The position numbers and the translations under genes were made by a program. From Gonatopus flavifemur (Eukaryota; Arthropoda; Insecta; Hymenoptera; Dryinidae): a stretch of 64,000 nucleotides of DNA. Under the pieces are notes generated by a model. The model worked only from the letters and a program-made list of their open reading frames with translations. It did not search any database and was not told the DNA's origin. The DNA lies in contig JAFFJZ010000001.1 of the NCBI GenBank assembly GCA_018340375.1, positions 46,616,001 to 46,680,000 on the forward strand, written 5' to 3'. Shown one piece after another: positions 54,695 to 64,000 of the stretch; position 1 is the stretch's first letter, and each line of letters begins with the position of its first letter.

Positions 54695-57451
54695 TAGGAT
54701 ACTCCAAAAACTAGAACTTTCTTTCAAGTTCCATGCTATTTGAGTATGTACCTCGTATCTTTTGCGTATAATATTTCAAATTGACTTCTCACAATAATGT
54801 TCCTGCAGACGATAACGTTCAGTGGGGGAACTAAATCTCTTCCTGGCACTAAAGTGTCATCTTGAAATTGTCCAAGTATACAAACATTTAAGACAATCTC
54901 GGATAATCGGTACCTCCACTTTACATGCATAAATTTCAGTTTTTATGGTTTTTATGATCGTGTACGTTTAGCATGAATAAAAAAGTACATCTCAACCGTG
55001 GTGTTTATCAGAAGGAAGAAGGAATATTGGGTTCGTTTGTCTAGATACAACTCAACCCTGTAATGCGGATAAGGTGTGTTTTGTGAGTCAAAGAAGTACT
55101 GGAACAATTTCCTTAGACGTTTATTGTCTTTTTATGGTAGTCGTTGTAGGACTTTCATACAGTCTGCACGTGAGGGAACGTTTTATTCCAAGGAGAAACT
55201 CTAAGATCGTCGTATCGGAATCATTCATTTTGACCTATTCACGTCCTAATATCGATGCATTGATGACTGAATTTTGAAAAATGAGTTTGACAGAATGTCT
55301 GTTAGAAAAAAAATCTATACTCCAGATTGATTAGAACAAGAATCAGTATAATTATCATTCATCACTTGTCATGGAATGAAAATAAGAAAACATCACATTT
55401 CTTGGACCCTATGGCGAGTGGTTTAAATGTAGAGAGATACATGATAAATGAAAACATGGAATCTTTCCAAGAGGTCATCCACGGAAGAACGAAGATTTCA
55501 ACAAAACGTAGGAAGAAATCCAAAAATTGGACAATCAGCCAAGACAAACTCTTACGTAAGATCTAATTTCAGTACAATCTTTCTACGTACAGAAATTTTC
55601 ATCGTCATTCTACTCGACTCCAATATGAAAAGAAACTTATAATTTTGATTAGCATTCAATCAAACATTTTTAAATTTTGTGATGGTTCCAGTTACCAAGT
55701 CTATCCACCGACAGAAAGGAGGAAATCATTTTATGATATTGATCCTCCAAGAAAATCCATAACTTCCCACTGACTCAGGATGAAAATACGTTCTCGTTCA
55801 AAGACGAGATGCAAGACTACATCCACGATAAATAATTTCTCCCTTCTCACTCCCAGAAAGTAGAGAATCGTATTCTGTATTACTGCAAGTTTCATTGTCA
55901 GACACTCCGAACTGGGAAAACTTGGATGGAACTTTCCTGGTGAACTTCCCTTCTTGTTTGTTCAAAAATTAAAATACTATTCAGTGATGAAATGACGTCT
56001 AAAATGGCAACTAGTTTCAATTTTCTCAAAGGTCAAGCATCCACGGTGAAATTTACAACAAAACACGACTTGTAAATTCTAGAGAATTGTTGTATCCGTA
56101 TGAAAGTCACGTTTTTTTTCTCACAGGTTATTCATTTCAGAAGAACTCATAAAATTCTTGGATTTTCCTCCTTGAAATTTCAATTTTTTTCAAGAATTTA
56201 AGGAAAAATTCTGAAACTGTAGTTCATATAATTTTATTCCTGAAAGGGAATGAATCGAGTTATCGTATAATGAGAATGAATGATCTGAAATTAACGCTAT
56301 TGTTGTAAGTGAAGGATGAAAAAGTAGAATGATGGTAAAAAATATGTGATAAGTGAGCACCGCTGACACGAGAGGATCCTGATCTAGTAGGTTTGGGAAG
56401 GTGGAGCTTTGCAAATGGCTATGGCGTGCTGACCAGAATGATTAATGTATACATCGCCGCCACACACAATGTCGTGAACGTCGTCGCTACCACCATCATC
56501 CCTATAGAACGTCACAATTTCACACGTTCTCTTTGTAAAACTCGATGATTTATAGGTGTACGTGTATGTGTTTGTGTCATAGGTCAGTTAAATCAATCGA
56601 ACAACATGTATTTCGTCACCCACATTAAGGGGATACGTACGACTTCCCCATGGGTTTCTCTGATTCTTCATCGTTTATTGACATTATTAAGTAAATCGTA
56701 TGTGTATGAATTTGAAATTAGTTGAACAAAAATTATATCAATCTACGCAACACTTTAAACGTGAAAAAATTCTTCGATAATTTTACTAAATCCTCCTGAC
56801 ATTTCAGTTAATAATCTAATTAAATATTCCACGTTTGGAAAGGCGTTTGATGTTGCAATTTTCTCGGATGAAGCGGAATGCAGTTAAAGTTCAAGCTGGA
56901 TTTGTAAAATTCTTTTTGTTGACTGTAACATTTTGGAAATGTCACTTAGTTTGCAATATCTGCTGATTATTCAAAATACAATGAAAATTGTGAATCCCGC
57001 TAAAACAATATGGGTGGACTAAAAATACTTTTCATCGGTTTTATTCAGATTAAATTGATCAAACCTTGACGGAAATTCATTTCACAAGGAAATAATATAC
57101 ATCGAATGGCGAAGATTCGAATTACAACGTATAACGTATATCAACAGCGTTTCTGTTATTTTTGCATTTTCATCGGAATCGAAAAAACGATTGATTCGAT
57201 CATGAAAATAGATAAAAAGTTCATGCGTCAAATTCCTCACCTCTGCCGATCAATGGAGGGTGAATGTATGATGACGACTATGATATCACCTGAGTGAAAA
57301 CATTTTCTACAGGAATATTTACGCGAAAGAATCATTCTTTATTGCTTCTGAAAAATTTGATGAAAATTCTATGGAAGCTGATAGGACTGTCTCGTTTCGG
57401 AATATATGAAATAGTGCAGGAATTCGACGTTGAGACGTGATTTTGTGGAAT
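54695..57451. other. AT-rich DNA, nothing recognised
   Basis: No gene, RNA or repeat structure is supported over 2.7 kb. Open frames are short (60-91 codons) and without recognisable features. Confidence 0.5.
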
Positions 57452-57550
57452 AAGTATATTATACAATACTGCCAGGGATATTATGGACATTGTAAGTAGG
57501 TTTGCCTGTCAATGTTAATCATATTCCTGAAAGTATTGTATAAAATACTT
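57452..57550. repeat. 99-bp hairpin
   Basis: AAGTATATTATACAATACT pairs with AGTATTGTATAAAATACTT, and the interior GGACATTG / CAATGTTAATC continues the symmetry. Probably a very small inverted-repeat element. Confidence 0.65.
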
Positions 57551-57726
57551 ATTTTAATTGATGAAGTATTTCATGATAAGTGTTCAGATACTTTCCTGAA
57601 TCACGCTAGATAAAATTTTCTTCTTTTCAAAGCGGAATTCTTTATTCATATCGAAAAAGTCTCCATACGCTAAGAGAACAGATATCTTGAAAAATACCAT
57701 ACTTAATTTATGGATTTTTGGCGTTG

Positions 57727-58712
57727 CACAGTGTGATATTTTTACAATCTAACGGGATTTAATTCGATATCAATCAGAATGACTCGAAACTTACCTTCTA
57801 GAGGTTTTCGGGATCGCTGATTAAGAATCTGTTGTCAAAAATTCAAAATTCAAAATGGTGGATCCAATATGGCGGACCAAAATTAAAAAATTCATCGGAT
57901 TTCCTTGAAACTCGGTGGTTGGGACTTTGTGGGGTCGCTGATTATGAATTCATTATCGAAATTCCCGAATTCAAAATGGCGAATCCATTATAGCGGCCCG
58001 AAGTTTGAAAATTCATCTGATTCCCCTGAAACTCTGTATCTGAGAGGTTTTAGGGTCGCTGATTATGAATATGACACTGATTATGTCGTAAAAATTTGAA
58101 ATAAAATCCAAGATAGCATTCAATCTTTCCTCTTCAATTATCTCGCACCATATGCGGAAAACATCAGCGTCACCCGCCATCTTCAAAAATATATACAACT
58201 TAGATCCGCAGCTATCCGCAGGCAAATAAGATATCTACAAGAAGGGGACAAACTGTTCTTCAGGAATATCAGTGAGCGAACACAATATTCGGCAATATAA
58301 GAAAGTTTTTCTCTCCTGAACTTGATAAATTCACTACACAATGATTGAAATTGTATGTGAAATTATTTAAAGGCCACGCACAATTACGTAATTGGAAAAT
58401 AAAAAAATAATAGTGTGAACTGAGCGACATGAGACAGAGATTCATATGTAGAATGAACGAACTATCTTCCGGAGGGTCTTTGACGACACGGAATGTACTT
58501 ATTTGCAACTTTCTCCCTTACTAACCCTCAAACAGATCCCTGAGGTGACAAATCCAAGGTTTTTTCCGCGAAGATCGCGCGATAAAAGTCAAACAACTAC
58601 AGTTCCCCTTTAGTCAGTTAGTTTACTAAAACATGGGGTGTTCAAATATTTCGAATTTGCACCTCGAATTTTTTACTTTTGCAGCGCTAAATGCGTCAAA
58701 TGCTACACTGTG
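57727..58712. mobile_element. Nested 986-bp insertion with CACAGTGT ends and CGTTG duplication
   Basis: The left end CACAGTGTGATATTTT and the complement of the right end CACAGTGTAGCATTTG share eight terminal bases. CGTTG is duplicated on both sides (57722-57726 and 58713-58717), where the uninterrupted family member has it once. The left part contains 121-bp tandem repeats. From 58105 to about 58700 there is single-copy DNA without recognised gene. Family unknown. Confidence 0.75.
57790..58105. repeat. 121-bp tandem repeat, about 2.5 copies
   Basis: The marker GGGTCGCTGATTA.GAAT recurs at about 57811, 57932 and 58053. Each unit also carries AAAATGG(T/C)G(G/A)ATCCA, GCGG(A/C)CC, TTCATC(G/T)GATT and CCTTGAAACTC. 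Copies differ at perhaps 15-20 percent of positions by eye. Confidence 0.85.
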
Positions 58713-58933
58713 CGTTGGTCTGACCCGAGTCAAAATATTTACGTGAACGAACCTCAAAAAGTCCCATAATTTTTCGGACTTTTATAAAGAAGTATGGTAC
58801 CTTCCTCATAAAAGTCCCAGCCATTATGGTACTTTTAGTGGTATCTTCACGTAAATATTTTCACTCGGGTTAGAACAACGCCAAAAATCCATAAATTATG
58901 GTATTTTTCAAGATGCCTCTCTCTCTCCGTGTA

Positions 58934-59943
58934 CCCTTTCAGTGAGTCGGAGAATTTGATTAGAAAAATTTATATACAAAAATTACATCAGCATTGAATC
59001 AATCATATTTTGAAAATATAGTCCCCTAGATTCTATGTGCAATTTTCGGACAAAAAACGAAGATTAGATATGAATTCTACAAAATTCTGTTCAGAGGCAG
59101 GATTAGATATGGATCATGAATAAATTTTCTCATCAAATGGAAATTTCATACAATCGTACGAAAACTCACGAAGGGAGATATCTTTTTGAGCTGTTGAATT
59201 ATGAGAAAAAAAAAACAATGCATGATTCAGATACGTATGATATAAATGTAACATGTTTTACATGCATGACAAGGGAAAACTTTACATCCACCATACACTT
59301 CCTACGCATGATGAAATCTGAAAACAGACTACATTTTCAAAGGGGGAGATCTAAAACAATGGATCATCCAATCCATTTTAATGTCAATTGATTCGAATAA
59401 TCGACGTCCCGCAGCATTTTGATTGACACGATACCAATAGACATAGATGAAAATATCTTTGTTTCCTGGAAATTCCTGAAATTTTACACACCATGGTGGA
59501 AAATAGCGAAACATTATGTCCACGAGTCATCAAAGTCTCCAGTGTCAATTTCAGTATTCTCGTTGGTATTATTCACCACGTTCCATGACAGTGAGGTATT
59601 GGAGATTAAAATCCTCCTGCATCGAAATCAGCGAGCTCTCAGTGAAGATGGATTCATCAATGTTCGAGATGAAAATTATTTGCCACCATTTCCCTTCCTA
59701 TCTACGATGGCATCTCCAAATTATTTGAAATAGATCCCCTGCTGATATTTTTTTTCCAAATGTTCCACATTTTCTCCCGTATACTAGACAAAAAATGATG
59801 AATAACTATCGAAGGTTTGTAATATCGCATCGGAGAAGGACACACATTAGACAATTTCACGATGTGGTGCTGAGAATAACTCGAATAAATTTGAACGACC
59901 TTTTGTTTTTTCCTCTCAGGAAAATTCAATCCACTTTTGACCA
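58934..59943. other. AT-rich DNA, nothing recognised
   Basis: Open frames of up to 104 codons overlap on both strands at 59329-59733 and have no recognisable domain. No repeat structure is visible. Confidence 0.4.
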
Positions 59944-60040
59944 CCCTGCTTACAGAATCTCATTGAACCGATCGTGATATTGATTTAATGAGTTCGAATC
60001 GGTTTCCTGCATTGGAATCAATGAGATTCTTTAAGCAGGG
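59944..60040. mobile_element. CCCTGCTT-ended miniature element, CA duplication
   Basis: Ends CCCTGCTTACAGAATCTCAT and ATGAGATTCTTTAAGCAGGG are inverted; CA flanks both sides (59942-59943 and 60041-60042). Same ends as 8777-8973, with a different, shorter core (GAACCGAT/ATCGGTT words). Confidence 0.85.
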
Positions 60041-60505
60041 CATAGCGCTTCATTTTTCCTACAAAAAATTGGCGGAAAAATGGAGCGTTTTGATCACAGT
60101 GAAGTAAATTTCCCTACGGGTCCTCAAATATATTCATACAAATTCACTCTCAATAACATTCCATGTTCACTTCAGGGATAAAGTAATTCGATCAACGAGT
60201 ATTTATTCATTTGCCCAACCTCCAGCACTACCGAACATCAATAAGATGTCCAGTTGACCTCCATTCCATGTCTTAGACGTTCTTGGACATCATTGAACCA
60301 TCCATTAGGATATTAGCACTGAAGACCATTGGACATCCGTTTTATGTCTCATCTATTTTTGAATATCCGTTGATATCAGAATTGAATGTATCCCGTATAA
60401 AAAACTTCATGTCCCATGTATGATTCTATATGAATTGTATAATGTTGGAATTTCTATACACCGGTTCAAGCAATGTATACACTGAATAAATCCTCATGCT
60501 GGAGG
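60041..60505. repeat. GGACATC word region, 60219-60560
   Basis: GGACATC, GATGTCCA, ATGTCTTAGACG and ACATCCGT recur between 60240 and 60560. CCTCCAGCA at 60219 and TGCTGGAGG at 60498 are inverted but may be coincidental. 60041-60218 shows nothing. Confidence 0.4.
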
Positions 60506-61379
60506 TACACTATTCAACATCCACTTGACATCCGTCTCTTCCCTACATATCCACACGGAAGTCTTTTCCATATCCACACTTTTCAGTGTTCATAGTTAGA
60601 CTCTAAGAAATAATTGTGAAACTTTCCTCAAAAAAATGGAAGCAGCAAACTTACCTTTCGATGGAAAAGTAGATTGATGATCAACTTACTTTGTTGGAAC
60701 CTAAGCTTCAGATTAAAAAAAAAGTAAGTAAAAAAGTTGCTCCCTTTCGTTTGAAGATATATCCATAAAATCCGATCCACGAATTCTGGGACAACCTGTA
60801 TGCGGTTATTAAATCGATCCATGCAATGTCTAGACTGTCATAACTCTTTTCTCAAGCTAGAGAAATTTTTAGAACAATTTCATAAAACACAGTATCGTTT
60901 TTTAGATTGAATCAAAATCTTTGTGAATTCTGTCACATTATTCTTCAATACAGAACTAAATTCATGACACGAGGTTCGAATTCACACTTTCACCAATTAT
61001 TCTATTATATCGTCGCGTAATATTCTGGTATCCTCTTAACAATTCCCAGTTCACACATTTCAAAGTACAATGTGAAAAATCCATCCATTCGTCCACGACA
61101 AATTCAGAAACTCGAAGAGAGAAACGTATGGATGTCTACGATCCCTCCCATACAAATTGGATGAAACTCATACCGAAGAGAATCGGATAATTAAGTGACA
61201 GAAAGAAGCGGAGTATTCAATACTCGTGTTGGGGGGATTCGATATATTATCACAAAATTTGTACTAGAAGTATCCCTCGAATTCCCTTCCGTGAAGCGCC
61301 GTTCCGGAAGATCGTAATAAAGAACGAATTTGAATTTACATGATGGTCTGCTCCTCTCTTTTGAGAACTATATATTCCT
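60506..61379. other. AT-rich DNA, nothing recognised
   Basis: No gene or repeat structure is visible beyond the last GGACATC words near 60560. Confidence 0.45.
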
Positions 61380-62560
61380 CCCGGCAAATACCTACGTAGT
61401 TCCATTTTTCACGTTCGGAAGAAAGAAAGAAAAAGAGAAAAGCAAAGTGATCTCTAGGAGGTATCTGGATATGTAAAAGCTGTGGAACAAGCATATCAAA
61501 GTGTGTAGGTGGTTAGAGCAGTTGGGGGAGAGACGGATGAGAGGGAAGGAGAAGGAGTTGAGATATAGGAGAGATCCGTCCGAGCGAGCAAAGCTTTGAC
61601 GCGGGTAGCTAGCTGCGTTAGAGTGGTAAAGCGGCGAAGGAAAAGGGGATAGCGGGTTGAAGGGTAGAAGTGTGGTGGTTGTCGAGGGTCGTGGGGTCGG
61701 GCAACGTGCGATGCCGTGACATCCACCCAACCTACCACCCCAACCATCTACTTCACCTCTCTCTGTTTCTCTTTCTCTGTCGCTCGTTCGTTCACTCTCT
61801 CTCCCTCTCGTCCTCGTTTCTGTCCTCCAGCACAGAGCTGTGCTCTGCTCCGCTCACAACCAATACAGCCGGATATCACCCTTCTAAACCCTCTACCGTG
61901 CCTGCCGTACCCGACCACCGAACTCTACGAGCTCGGGTTCGAGCTCGCCGTTAATCCGTTTATCGCGTTACCGCCACCTCCGGCCTAGCAACCACCCCCC
62001 GTTCCCCATCCCACGAACCATCTACCTCAACGACCAACTCTCACCGACTCACCCACCACACCACCACTTCACCTCACCCGCGCACTCAGTGGTTTTCAAC
62101 CCTCGAGCATAGCATATACGTAGATAAATTGGACGAATGTATGTGTATATGTACGTATATCTCACTACCGCAGAGTCCTGCACGTGCGGTACACTCTAAC
62201 CTAACCCGGTATCCCTGCGGTTGGTTACGACCAAGACCCGATAGGTGTACATATATGCATGTATGTATATACATATATACACATATATAGCACGCAAGAT
62301 ACGTTATACGCCACGTGTGTATTTGTGCGTCTCAGCAGGGAACCATCAGCAGGTTTATTTCTGTTTTTCTTCCTCTCTCGTTTTCCTCTTCTTATTGTTC
62401 TTTTACATCTGATACCGTTCTCGATCTTGGTTTCACCGTTTCTACTGCCGTCACTTTCTTGTCTTCTTATTTCTATCGAAGAAATCTCCAGAGTGAAAAC
62501 GTCATGAAAAAGTGTGTACGGAACAAGCCGAGTGCTGGTGAATAATAGTGATACATCAAT
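61380..62560. other. GC-richer island, the largest in the window
   Basis: From 61490 to 62100 the sequence is rich in G, C and CpG: a purine-rich first half (GGGGGAGAGACGGATGAGAG), then pyrimidine-rich (CTCTCTCCCTCTCG) and CCACC-rich DNA. From 62100 to 62300 there are GTATATACATATATAC-type alternations. Frames are open on both strands with no domain. It is the best candidate in the window for a promoter or first untranslated exon, but I cannot prove transcription. Confidence 0.4.
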
Positions 62561-63343
62561 TCTCTTCACATATACGTTCTAGAAACAAAATACGCAACTG
62601 GGAATATCGAAATTAAGTCGATTGAATTACGCGCGGAGGAGAATAAAGTAAATATGTTATAACAATTACGGGGGAGGATTCACCATTGAGTTCAACATTC
62701 TCCGATGACCGAGAGAGAAAAATATCGCGCGATTGAGAATAAATTTCATCGCGTTATCAACCTCATGACCTACCCTGCAAAACACGAACGTTATTTTTAG
62801 AGATAGAAAATGTTGGAGGACTAAACATTTTTAGCACGAAAGCATTAAAACTTTCTTACTCTGGAATATAGTTGTAAACACTTTCAAAGTGCATTCAAGT
62901 CGGAAAAACGGTTAAATGCTCTGAGTGTTCAAAGTAAACGTCATACTTTTTTCCAAGAATCACAATGGAGATGATGGCGAAGTTCGAGGTTTTTTTTTGA
63001 ATATATTTTCGGATGCGAAAAGAATGCAAGAAAAATATTATTGAATTGAGTGTGGTTTTAGTGATAGATATAGATTCGTTGATTGTTGATTATACGTCTG
63101 AAAAAAATTCTAATTGCTGGATCGAGTAAAATTTATTTCAATTTGCACACAAATGAATACCAGGGAAACTGTTGGTAGGAAATTGCGGATACGATACGTT
63201 GATAAATGTCTGGATAGAACTTTCTTGTCAAAGAGCGCCGGTTGGCCCAATTATAACGAAACTGAAGTGTATTGAAGTGGAGAGTACAGTCAACCACTGG
63301 ACTTCGTTAGACGATGGAATGTTTTATTCTAAATTCTAATGTA
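62561..63343. other. AT-rich DNA, nothing recognised
   Basis: No gene or repeat structure is visible. Confidence 0.45.
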
Positions 63344-63609
63344 CACGGAAAAAAATGCCAATGTAGAAATTACATGCAAAATAAGGTGACGATTACAGGA
63401 TGGATGTTACATAAAATTTACTACACAGTCCTGTTAGATTGACATTGTTCTCATAGTTACTTCACAGCAACACTACTTCTATTCACTTCGGGAACAATGT
63501 AAATATAACATTGCTTCCAATGTAAATTTTACTCCAATTGCATTTATGTGGACAGTTATGTTGAATCAACAACAATCAATGTAGAATTCACATGGGACTT
63601 TTTTCTGTG
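63344..63609. mobile_element. CACGGA-ended element with ACATTG/CAATGT words, TA duplication
   Basis: Ends CACGGAAAAAAATGCCAATG and GGGACTTTTTTCTGTG are inverted, with TA on both sides (63342-63343 and 63610-63611). CAATGTAGAA, GACATTG, AACAATGTAAATATAACATT and similar words recur. Confidence 0.85.
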
Positions 63610-63650
63610 TAATTCTAAATGAAGCATGGGTTAGATTTCCAAAAGTAAGT

Positions 63651-63839
63651 CACAAAAATTTTGCGTCATTTTTCCATAATGAACATTTGTGTGTAAAATA
63701 TTCAGCACATTTGTGTATTAATTTGTCGCAACTATGTTGAATAACAACGCACAATTATGTCAAATTACCACACAAAACTTTAGAATATTCCACACAACCA
63801 TGTCTACTGCGTAAAAATGACGCAAAATTTTTCACTGTG
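63651..63839. mobile_element. CACAGTG-class element with CACAAAAATTTTGCGTCA ends
   Basis: CACAAAAATTTTGCGTCATT on the left is mirrored by AATGACGCAAAATTTTTCAC on the right, which then ends TGTG. Core words TTTGTGTG, CACACAA, ATTATGTCAAATTACC recur. The left tip is diverged, and no duplication is visible. Confidence 0.65.
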
Positions 63840-64000
63840 CGTTCAACCCCATTTTCAGTTTATTTCCAATTTATCAGGCGCTAATTCTCCTGGTGTCGCT
63901 GAGAAAATCTGTTATCTAAGATGAAGGGAGGTTTGTCTCTCTATTGTCTGAAATAGATGACATATTATTACGAATGAAGAACCTGTAATTTTGCATTCAT
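63840..64000. other. End of window, nothing recognised
   Basis: No gene or repeat structure is visible. Confidence 0.4.

Larger units (their letters stand above)
57668..58931. mobile_element. CACGGAG-class element, interrupted; TA duplication
   Basis: Left piece 57668-57726 and right piece 58713-58931 together match the complete element at 14247-14513 (shared AGATATCTTGAAAAATACCA, GGATTTTTGGCGTTG, TGACCCGAGTCAAAAT). The right end is CTCTCTCCGTG. TA flanks both sides (57666-57667 and 58932-58933). Confidence 0.85.

Noticed and set aside
62200..62230. Telomere-like CTAACCTAACC near 62197
   Set aside because: Only two units are present, far too few to indicate telomeric DNA.

Overview
The window looks like AT-rich insect nuclear DNA. 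The transposon families (Tc1/mariner, a DD41D element, a non-LTR retrotransposon tail, TTAA-flanked and CAC..GTG miniature elements) suit an insect. A hymenopteran such as a sawfly or parasitoid wasp is my guess from repeat style only. I recognise no host protein-coding gene, tRNA, rRNA or CRISPR array. Most long open frames are chance frames or lie in repeats. The DNA is probably intergenic or a very long intron.

The only intact transposase gene is at 6061-7122, inside a complete 2,036-bp Tc1/mariner-superfamily element (5584-7619) with inverted repeats of about 377 bp. Broken transposases are: a mariner at 12193-13539 (four in-frame stops, an altered catalytic Asp, and a nested insertion), a Tc1 deletion derivative (18026-18580), a mariner 3' end (39204-39381), an unclassified transposase remnant inside a 1,880-bp element with 10-bp target duplications (9955-11834), and a non-LTR retrotransposon 3' end (49906-50690).

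The rest is crowded with short non-autonomous inverted-repeat elements, often nested. Two terminal classes dominate: CAC(T/G)G(A/T)GAAAA-type ends and CCC...GGG ends. Where boundaries can be fixed they commonly have 2-bp target duplications: mostly TA for the CAC class, and varied dinucleotides (TG, CA, AA, CT, TT) for the CCC class. Each element's core is built from many copies of its own short, often palindromic word, for example AGATCT, CAGTACTG, TTTGCTG/CAGCAAA, CACTC/GAGTG or CTCTGAAAA. Elements with the same ends carry different words. This is the most unusual feature of the window.

Layout: 1-5583 degenerate miniature elements; 5584-7619 intact DD41D element; 8136-14600 miniature elements, the 1.9-kb element and the mariner; 15-26 kb sparse, with a Tc1 relic and two GC-richer islands; 26.8-33.7 kb hairpins and a five-level nest; 35-46 kb GC-richer islands alternating with elements; 47-54.7 kb dense word-core elements and the retrotransposon tail; 57.4-58.9 kb an interrupted element carrying 121-bp tandem repeats; 59.9-64 kb a few more elements and a GC-richer island at 61.4-62.6 kb. 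Element boundaries and repeat matches were read by eye; identities are approximate.
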